A stretch of 10,943 nt of DNA from Mollicutes bacterium (GTDB taxonomy: Bacteria > Bacillota_I > Bacilli_A > Izemoplasmatales > Izemoplasmataceae), in assembly GCA_003551405.1 (NCBI GenBank), contig PUMO01000140.1:1-10943 (forward strand). Direction: 5' to 3'. The position numbers and the translations under genes were made by a program. Positions 6,533 to 10,943 of this stretch are shown piece by piece. Each line of letters starts with the position of its first letter. The stretch's first letter is position 1. The notes under the pieces are model-generated. The model worked only from the letters and a program-made list of their open reading frames with translations. It was not told the origin of the DNA and searched no databases.

Positions 6533-7075
6533 ATGGACAAACCAACTCTGCGCAAAATATTTATCAATGAGCGCAACAAAATGGAACCCAAAATGCACAA
6601 GATGCTTAATCATATGCTCATGGCAAGCTTACAAGAAGAATTGCAGGTGCATTCGTTAAAAACCATAGGCATCTTTTATCCGATGGACAATGAGGTTGAC
6701 GTAAGGGCGCTTGGTAAAATCTATGAAGTGGTCTATCCGAAAATTGAAGCCAACCAAATTGTATTTTACAAAGATTCAGGGAAGTGGGAGACATCCCGTT
6801 TTGGTGTAAAAGAGCCTGTTTCCAGTGAAGCGGTTGATAAAGCCGATATTGACGCTGTGATTGTACCAGGGATTGTGTATGATGATGCGCTTTATCGTTT
6901 GGGATATGGAAAAGGGTATTATGATGCCTTTTTATCAGAATATAAAGGACTGAGCATCGGGGTTGTTTTTGAAAAGTTCCGCGTGGAGGCACTGCCCAAT
7001 AAACCGCATGATATCCCAGTAGACATGCTCGTAACCGATAACCAAGTGTATGTGAGTCGTCATGATGACATATGA
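6533..7075 (+). CDS. 5-formyltetrahydrofolate cyclo-ligase (5,10-methenyltetrahydrofolate synthetase)
   Basis: ATP-dependent conversion of 5-formyl-THF to 5,10-methenyl-THF, returning the inactive folate to the one-carbon pool. 180 residues, the usual family length (YgfA/YqgN/MTHFS). Signatures: an N-terminal basic helix with Lys3, Arg7 and Arg14 for ATP; FYPMDNEVD (48-56); FGVKEP (90-95); IVPGIVYD (110-117); and the hallmark RLGYGKGYYD (122-131). The ATG at 6533 follows AGGTGA (6521-6526), which overlaps the previous stop; the gap is 10 bases. Its last 14 bases overlap ispD. In B. subtilis the homologue is YqgN. Very secure as to family. Confidence 0.93.
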   Translation: MDKPTLRKIFINERNKMEPKMHKMLNHMLMASLQEELQVHSLKTIGIFYPMDNEVDVRALGKIYEVVYPKIEANQIVFYKDSGKWETSRFGVKEPVSSEAVDKADIDAVIVPGIVYDDALYRLGYGKGYYDAFLSEYKGLSIGVVFEKFRVEALPNKPHDIPVDMLVTDNQVYVSRHDDI

Positions 7076-7739
7076 TGCCATTGTTTTAGGGGGCGGACAA
7101 GGGAAACGGTTGAATCTTGGCTATAACAAAATCCTTTATACGCTTAATGGCCGTTACGTGCTTGAATATGCGCTTGAGCCTTTTGTCAATGACCCCCGCT
7201 GTGTGCGCATTATTGTTGTTCTTAGTGAAGAGGACGGAAAACTGTTAAAAGATGTGATTAACCACAAAAAGATCATTACCACTTTGGGTGGAGAGCACCG
7301 AAAAGACAGTGTCTATCAAGGGCTTTTAAAGACGCAATCTTCCTATGTCCTCATTCACGATGGCGCCCGCCCGTTCGTTCAGTCTTCAGTCATTGACCGT
7401 GTCCTTCATTGTTTGAAAACCCATGCTTCGGTTACGGCTGCGTTGCCTGCGAAAGATACGATGGCAAAGACGGAAAATGAACGTATTGTGCAGCACGTCA
7501 ACCGTCGTGATTTCATGCGTATCCAGACCCCTCAAGGGTTTTGGCGCGATACGATCATAAAAGCTTATGAAACCCCCCTGCAATCGGTTGAACCAATCAC
7601 CTGTGATGTCTCGTTAGTCAAGGCCGCAATCAATATTACGGGTGCGACAGTGCATGGTGATGAAAAGACCATGAAGCTCACGACCCGTGAAGATGCCACA
7701 ATCCTGGAGGGGATTGCGCATGTTACGAATCGGTCATAG
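7062..7739 (+). CDS. ispD: 2-C-methyl-D-erythritol 4-phosphate cytidylyltransferase
   Basis: Third step of the MEP isoprenoid pathway: joins MEP and CTP to give CDP-methylerythritol. 225 residues, normal length. Nucleotide-binding N-terminus AIVLGGGQGKRL (6-17) with Lys15 and the following NK (22-23); GGEHRKDSVYQGL (76-88) with Arg80 and Ser83; HDGARPFV (99-106); QTPQGF (155-160); and the C-terminal GDEKTMKLTT (199-208). The start could be either of two consecutive ATGs (7062 or 7065); neither has a strong ribosome-binding site, and both lie inside the upstream folate gene, so translation is probably coupled. The last 20 bases overlap ispF. Substrate-site residues are all present, so it should be active. 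Confidence 0.95.
   Translation: MMTYDAIVLGGGQGKRLNLGYNKILYTLNGRYVLEYALEPFVNDPRCVRIIVVLSEEDGKLLKDVINHKKIITTLGGEHRKDSVYQGLLKTQSSYVLIHDGARPFVQSSVIDRVLHCLKTHASVTAALPAKDTMAKTENERIVQHVNRRDFMRIQTPQGFWRDTIIKAYETPLQSVEPITCDVSLVKAAINITGATVHGDEKTMKLTTREDATILEGIAHVTNRS
7706..7712 (+). promoter_or_regulatory. Ribosome-binding site deciding the ispF start
   Basis: GGAGGGG lies inside ispD, seven bases before the ATG at 7720. It supports Met-Leu-Arg-Ile-Gly as the start and argues against the longer in-frame start at 7687. Confidence 0.85.
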
Positions 7740-8214
7740 TTATGATGTGCATCGTTTAACAAAAGGACGCCAGTTGAGACTCGGTGGCCTAAGCATAAAC
7801 AGTGATGTAGAAAGTGTGGCCCACAGCGATGGTGATGTTTTATTGCATGCAATCAGCGAAAGCATTCTAGGTGCGATGGCACTTGGGGATCTTGGCACGT
7901 ATTTCCCTGATACCGCCGATGAAACCAAAAATATGAACTCTTCAGAAATACTCAAGCAAGTCAATGCGATGATGCAAAACGCGCAATATAAAATTAATAA
8001 TCTTGATGCGACAGTGTATTTGGAAAAGCCCAAGTTGTCCAGTTATATAAAAGCCATTAGGGAAAATATTGCATCACTTTTAGGAATTGGCATCACACAG
8101 ATTAGCATCAAAGCAACGACGCATGAAAAAAAAGGGCCCATCGGCGTACGTGAAGCAATTGGCGCTGAATGTGTCGTTTTGCTTGAACATAGTGAGTATA
8201 TTCGAAAATTATGA
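7720..8214 (+). CDS. ispF: 2-C-methyl-D-erythritol 2,4-cyclodiphosphate synthase
   Basis: MEP pathway enzyme that cyclises CDP-methylerythritol 2-phosphate to methylerythritol 2,4-cyclodiphosphate, releasing CMP; homotrimer with a zinc site between subunits. 164 residues, typical length. Metal ligands: D9-V-H11 in RIGHSYDVHRL and H43 in AHSDGDVLLHAI (34-45). Also GDLGTYFPD (56-64), LEKPKL (101-106) and the CMP-binding KATTHEKKGPIG (131-142), followed by REAIGAE. The start at 7720 overlaps the ispD end by 20 bases. ispE, the intervening pathway gene, is not in this window. The stop is TGA and merges into the ribosome-binding site of the next gene. Confidence 0.96.
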   Translation: MLRIGHSYDVHRLTKGRQLRLGGLSINSDVESVAHSDGDVLLHAISESILGAMALGDLGTYFPDTADETKNMNSSEILKQVNAMMQNAQYKINNLDATVYLEKPKLSSYIKAIRENIASLLGIGITQISIKATTHEKKGPIGVREAIGAECVVLLEHSEYIRKL

Positions 8215-8223
8215 GGTGATGTT

Positions 8224-8523
8224 ATGGAATCAAATCAACCAGAGATTGTAGAAACAGAAGTGGGGACGTTTGAAATCATTAAAAACTATAAAGAAGCTTA
8301 CGATACCAAAAGTTTTACCGAACGTTATGTTGATTATTTTGATAAGTATGAAATCATTGTCGGTGACTTTAGTGCTGAGATGCTCAGGTTGAAAGGGTTT
8401 AATAAAAATGCCCAACATAAAATTTATGATTACTTAAATGAGTCCGCTGTTCCCAATGCGCCCTATTTCATCTTAAGGCGAATCAGTGCGACCGTCACTG
8501 ACAATGAGAATAGCAAAGAATAG
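8224..8523 (+). CDS. yutD: YutD-family protein (DUF1027), function unknown
   Basis: 99 residues. The core NYKEAYDTKSFTERY (21-35), KYEIIVGDF (41-49), LRLKGF (54-59) and APYFILRRI (79-87) matches the pattern of the B. subtilis YutD family, a small acidic cytoplasmic protein conserved in Bacilli with no established biochemical role. GAGGTGAT (8213-8220) precedes the ATG and overlaps the ispF stop, so it belongs to the same transcript. In B. subtilis yutD lies near the nifU-like yutI and pgpA-like yutG; both follow here, which strengthens the identification. The first 12 residues are a poorly conserved acidic extension. The match is by pattern memory, without alignment. Confidence 0.8.
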   Translation: MESNQPEIVETEVGTFEIIKNYKEAYDTKSFTERYVDYFDKYEIIVGDFSAEMLRLKGFNKNAQHKIYDYLNESAVPNAPYFILRRISATVTDNENSKE

Positions 8524-8583
8524 AGTGTGTCCAATGATTCATAATTTTTAAGTGTTTCACACCAGTACACGATGTCAGTGATG

Positions 8584-8589
8584 TATAAT
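8584..8589 (+). promoter_or_regulatory. Possible -10 box of the nifU promoter
   Basis: A perfect TATAAT lies 14 bases before the nifU ribosome-binding site, in the 92-base gap after yutD. No clear -35 is found at 16-18 bases (TTCACA at 8556 is 22 bases away). No terminator is visible after yutD, so this may add a second promoter inside a longer transcript. Confidence 0.4.
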
Positions 8590-8615
8590 ACAAGTGAAAT
8601 ATGGAGGTGTGAACA

Positions 8616-8849
8616 ATGGAAGAAAGAGTTATTGCGGAAAAGGCCGAAGAAGTCATCGAAAAAATTAAGCCCTACATACGCCGAGATGGTGGCGACATTC
8701 GCTTTGTAAAGTATGAAGAAGGCATTGTCTATGTTGAAATGCTCGGTGCATGCGTTGGTTGTTCTTTGGTGGACACCACCCTTACCGACGGTGTAGAAGC
8801 CATATTGCTTGAAGAAGTACCAGGCATTATTGGCGTAGAGGCAATATAA
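8616..8849 (+). CDS. nifU: NifU-like Fe-S cluster scaffold/carrier protein (NFU domain)
   Basis: 77 residues consisting of one NFU domain, like B. subtilis YutI. Such proteins hold and pass on Fe-S clusters to apoproteins. The conserved IRRDGGDIRFV (21-31) precedes the cluster-binding GACVGCS (44-50) with Cys46 and Cys49. A strong ribosome-binding site GGAGGTG (8603-8609) lies six bases before the ATG. Possible clients encoded elsewhere include IspG and IspH of the MEP pathway, whose ispD and ispF lie just upstream (inference). A YutG-like gene follows after 17 bases, as in the Bacillus yut cluster. Confidence 0.93.
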   Translation: MEERVIAEKAEEVIEKIKPYIRRDGGDIRFVKYEEGIVYVEMLGACVGCSLVDTTLTDGVEAILLEEVPGIIGVEAI

Positions 8850-8866
8850 AGAAAAAAGGTGAAAGC

Positions 8867-9382
8867 ATGAAAAAAACGGATTCCCTTGATGATCGCGTCA
8901 ATGACACGAAAACACGCGACACAGTTGTAAACATGCTCAATGAACGCGGAGTCACGCTTAATGATATTGCGGAACTAACGTTTGATTTACAAAAAAAGTA
9001 TATTGAGGAATTGACCATGGACGTCTGCATGGATCATGTTGAGCGTGTTGTTATGAAGCGTGAAGTACAAAACGCGATTTTAACAGGGCTGGAACTTGAT
9101 AAAATGGCAGAAGAAGGGACTATGCGCGAACCCCTCAAAACCATGCTTCAAAATGATTACCCACTCTATGGCATCGATGAAGTGCTCGCGCTTGCCATTG
9201 TCAATGTGTATGGATCGATTGGATTTACCAACTTCGGGTATGTTGATAAATTAAAACCTGGTGTGATCCGACGGATTGATGATGAAGGCAAAAATAGCGA
9301 CCGATGCAATACGTTTTTAGATGACATTGTCGGTGCCATTGCGGCTGCAGCCGCAAGCTCAATTGCGCATCGATACGCTTAA
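8867..9382 (+). CDS. yutG: Phosphatidylglycerophosphatase A-related protein (YutG type)
   Basis: 171 residues, the family length. Related to PgpA, which dephosphorylates phosphatidylglycerol phosphate to phosphatidylglycerol. Conserved blocks: LNERGVTLNDIAEL (24-37), KREVQNAILTGLELDKMAEE (64-83), YGIDEVLALAIVNVYGSIG (101-119), TNFGYVDKLKPG (121-132) and TFLDDIVGAIAAAAAS (149-164). The last block, with its Asp pair, resembles the PgpA active region. The protein lacks clear transmembrane helices, so the YutG branch may be soluble or peripheral, and its phosphatase role is less certain than for E. coli PgpA. AAAGGTG lies just before the ATG. It ends at a hairpin terminator. Family secure, exact substrate not. 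Confidence 0.88.
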   Translation: MKKTDSLDDRVNDTKTRDTVVNMLNERGVTLNDIAELTFDLQKKYIEELTMDVCMDHVERVVMKREVQNAILTGLELDKMAEEGTMREPLKTMLQNDYPLYGIDEVLALAIVNVYGSIGFTNFGYVDKLKPGVIRRIDDEGKNSDRCNTFLDDIVGAIAAAAASSIAHRYA

Positions 9383-9387
9383 CCCCC

Positions 9388-9413
9388 AAGAGAAATCCAC
9401 GGATTTCTCTTTT
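9388..9413 (+). terminator. Intrinsic terminator after the YutG-like gene
   Basis: An 11-bp stem pairs AAGAGAAATCC (9388-9398) with GGATTTCTCTT (9401-9411), followed by a short T run. The U-tract is short (TTTT then G), so termination may be partial. The next promoter begins immediately after it. Confidence 0.7.
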
Positions 9414-9428
9414 GATTTAAACGGGGTG

Positions 9429-9437
9429 TGTTATACT
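9429..9437 (+). promoter_or_regulatory. Probable extended -10 promoter of yugI-pgi
   Basis: TGTTATACT is an extended -10 (TG at 9429-9430, TATACT at 9432-9437). The -35 position would fall on the end of the preceding terminator (TTTTGA, 9410-9415) and is weak. Transcription would start near 9444, about 23 bases before the S1 protein start. Confidence 0.5.
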
Positions 9438-9466
9438 GAAAAAAACGATAAAAAGAGTTGGTTCAG

Positions 9467-9802
9467 ATGAAACAAGGCGATATTGTCAAAGGCACAATCA
9501 CTGCCATTAAACCGTTCGGTGCCTTTGTCAAAGTGGATGAAAAGACCCAGGGAATGATTCACATCAGCGAAGTCGCGGATGGGTATGTGCACAACATTGA
9601 AGACTATTTGACAGTTGGTAAGACGGTGCGTCTTTATGTCCTTGAACAAAAAGATACACATCGTTTGAGCTTAAGCTACAAACGTGCCAACAAACAAAAG
9701 AAAAAACGATTGAAAATTCATTTGAAACATGGCTTTCAACCATTAAAAGAGGCACTTCCCAAATGGATTGAAGGATACGATTTAGGTGAAGGAAATGAAT
9801 AA
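9467..9802 (+). CDS. yugI: S1-domain RNA-binding protein, YugI/CvfD-like
   Basis: 111 residues. An S1 OB-fold domain covers about 1-72: GDIVKGTITAIKPFGAFVKV (4-23), GMIHISEV (29-36) and LSLSYK (67-72). A Lys-rich linker (75-88) then leads to a short conserved tail, GFQPLKEALPKWIE (89-102). The same S1-plus-tail plan occurs in B. subtilis YugI (general stress protein 13), and S. pneumoniae CvfD is an S1 protein of this type. They bind RNA and associate with ribosomes. The ATG at 9467 was chosen over an in-frame TTG at 9458 because only the ATG leaves room for AAAGAG as a ribosome-binding site, though that site is weak. pgi follows after 12 bases; the pairing with pgi recalls the yug region of Bacillus. 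Confidence 0.88.
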   Translation: MKQGDIVKGTITAIKPFGAFVKVDEKTQGMIHISEVADGYVHNIEDYLTVGKTVRLYVLEQKDTHRLSLSYKRANKQKKKRLKIHLKHGFQPLKEALPKWIEGYDLGEGNE

Positions 9803-9814
9803 GGAGGCCTTAGT

Positions 9815-10943
9815 ATGTTAAATGTGAATGTAGATTATGTTAAACCAGCAATTGATCCTAGCGATAAAAAAGCATTGGAACAAGAGATTGCTTCAGCGCA
9901 TGAAAGACTGGAAAATGGCACAGGTAAGGGAAATGAATTTCTTGGGTGGCTTGAACTTGCCACACACATGAAACATCAAGTAAACGATATTAATGCGGTC
10001 GCTTCTCGGTTGAAGGAAAACAGTGACGTTACGTTGGTCATTGGCATTGGCGGCTCATATCTCGGCGCCAAAGCAACGCTTGAAGCCCTTAATTCATATT
10101 TTAAGGAAACTGATGGGCCAGAACTCATATTTGTTGGTCACCATATCTCCAGTGAATATATGGCGGACTTAACCGATTATCTTGAAAATAAACGCTTTAG
10201 CATTAATGTGATTTCAAAAAGTGGCACAACCACCGAACCAGCACTGGCATTCAGACACTTTAAAACACTTCTTGAAAACAAGGTTGGTAAAGAAGAAGCC
10301 GCCAAACGCATTGTCGCAACGACAGACAAAGAAAAAGGTGCACTCCGTCATTTGGCCATTCAAGAAGGTTATGACACCTTTGTTATTCCCGATGATGTGG
10401 GAGGACGTTACAGTGTCTTGACACCTGTAGGCTTGCTCCCTATTGCAATCAGCGGGACTGATGTTGATCAATTGCTTGATGGTGCCATTCAGGCACGTAA
10501 GGATTTTAATGAACGTACGCTTGATAATCCTGTCTATCAATATGTCATGGCGCGTCATAGTCTTTATCGCCAAGGGAAAAAACTTGAGCTTTTCATTCAT
10601 TATGAACCGAAACTTGCCTTTTTAGCCGAATGGTGGAAACAGCTATTTGGTGAAAGTGAAGGGAAAGAAAATAAAGGACTTTATCCTGCAAGTGCGGGAT
10701 TTACCACTGATTTGCATTCGCTTGGTCAATACATTCAAGAAGGTGAACGCCACTTGTTTGAAACCGTGATTTCGATTAATAATGCATCCAGAGATTTTAA
10801 AATCCCTCAAACAAAAGCCAACCTGGATGGTCTCAATTACCTGAGTGATCAATCCATCGATACAATCAATAAAAAAGCCATGCAAGGGACCATGCTTGCC
10901 CACCTTGATGGTGGTGCGCCCAGTATATTGATTGAAGTTGACA
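9815..10943 (+). CDS. pgi: Glucose-6-phosphate isomerase, 3' truncated by window edge
   Basis: Interconverts glucose 6-phosphate and fructose 6-phosphate in glycolysis. 376 codons are present without a stop; the Firmicutes type is about 450 residues, so roughly the last 70 lie outside. Motifs: IGIGGSYLGA (76-85), phosphate-binding SKSGTTTEP (134-142), GGRYSVLTPVGLLP (196-209, isomerase signature 1), GESEGKE (279-285) and LHSLGQYIQEG (300-310). These cover the substrate site. The ATG at 9815 follows a near-perfect AAGGAGG (9801-9807) that begins within the stop codon of the S1 gene, so the two are co-transcribed. The strongest ribosome-binding site in the window fits high glycolytic expression. 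Confidence 0.96.
   Translation, partial: MLNVNVDYVKPAIDPSDKKALEQEIASAHERLENGTGKGNEFLGWLELATHMKHQVNDINAVASRLKENSDVTLVIGIGGSYLGAKATLEALNSYFKETDGPELIFVGHHISSEYMADLTDYLENKRFSINVISKSGTTTEPALAFRHFKTLLENKVGKEEAAKRIVATTDKEKGALRHLAIQEGYDTFVIPDDVGGRYSVLTPVGLLPIAISGTDVDQLLDGAIQARKDFNERTLDNPVYQYVMARHSLYRQGKKLELFIHYEPKLAFLAEWWKQLFGESEGKENKGLYPASAGFTTDLHSLGQYIQEGERHLFETVISINNASRDFKIPQTKANLDGLNYLSDQSIDTINKKAMQGTMLAHLDGGAPSILIEVD

Noticed and set aside
6618..6992. 124-codon open frame on the - strand opposite the folate cyclo-ligase gene
   Set aside because: Shadow of a clear conserved gene; His/Gln/Pro-rich translation without motifs or a ribosome-binding site.
7073..7075. TGA read as tryptophan (Mycoplasma code)
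   Set aside because: TGA stops give correct protein lengths for the folate cyclo-ligase and IspF, and TGG is used for Trp.
10214..10600. 128-codon open frame on the - strand opposite pgi
   Set aside because: Antisense to the conserved pgi core; no supporting signals.
1..10943. Mobile element, phage, CRISPR or defence genes
   Set aside because: No transposase, integrase, direct-repeat array or toxin-antitoxin pair was found; all frames of good length are housekeeping or signalling genes with uniform codon use.

Overview
The window is ordinary chromosomal sequence from a low- to moderate-GC member of the Firmicutes/Bacilli-Mollicutes lineage. It holds twelve genes, packed so tightly that the longest non-coding gap is about 245 bases. 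TGA works as a normal stop: the putative formyltetrahydrofolate cyclo-ligase ends at 7073-7075 and ispF ends at 8212-8214 with TGA, and TGG encodes Trp, so this is not the Mycoplasma UGA=Trp code. Ribosome-binding sites are strong and Bacillus-like (GGAGGG, AAGGAGG). Protein content is also Bacilli-like: class II NrdJ of the Bacillaceae type, YutD, YutG, YutI-type NifU and YugI beside pgi. A deep-branching relative of Mollicutes (for example Izemoplasma- or Haloplasma-like) is a guess that would fit, but the sequence does not prove it.

Layout. (1) Positions 1-489 are the 3' end of prs (PRPP synthetase, + strand). It converges on hflX (514-1755, - strand) across one perfect palindromic terminator whose two ends are the stop codons of both genes. 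(2) hflX lies downstream of nrdJ (1842-4364, - strand), an adenosylcobalamin-dependent ribonucleotide reductase, with a hairpin terminator between them. (3) Positions 4365-4608 form a divergent promoter region between nrdJ and the rightward genes. It is rich in TGAC/GTCA elements. (4) Positions 4609-8523 look like one operon with gaps of 21 bases or less or overlaps: a CdaA-type diadenylate cyclase; a three-TM, PAS-like, degenerate-GGDEF protein; 5-formyltetrahydrofolate cyclo-ligase; ispD; ispF; and a YutD-family protein. (5) Positions 8616-9382 carry a NifU-type Fe-S scaffold and a YutG/PgpA-like phosphatase, followed by a hairpin terminator. (6) Positions 9467-10943 carry a YugI-like S1 RNA-binding protein and pgi, which runs off the right edge.

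Functionally the window combines nucleotide supply (prs, nrdJ), c-di-AMP signalling, the last-but-middle steps of the MEP isoprenoid route (ispD, ispF), folate salvage, Fe-S assembly, phospholipid synthesis, ribosome-associated factors and glycolysis. Almost everything is recognisable housekeeping. The most unusual part is the cdaA neighbourhood. The usual Firmicutes partners cdaR and glmM are absent, and the next gene is instead a membrane PAS/pseudo-GGDEF protein. It resembles the regulatory half of the c-di-AMP phosphodiesterase GdpP but has no DHH/DHHA1 catalytic domain. No mobile elements, CRISPR arrays, tRNA or rRNA genes were seen.
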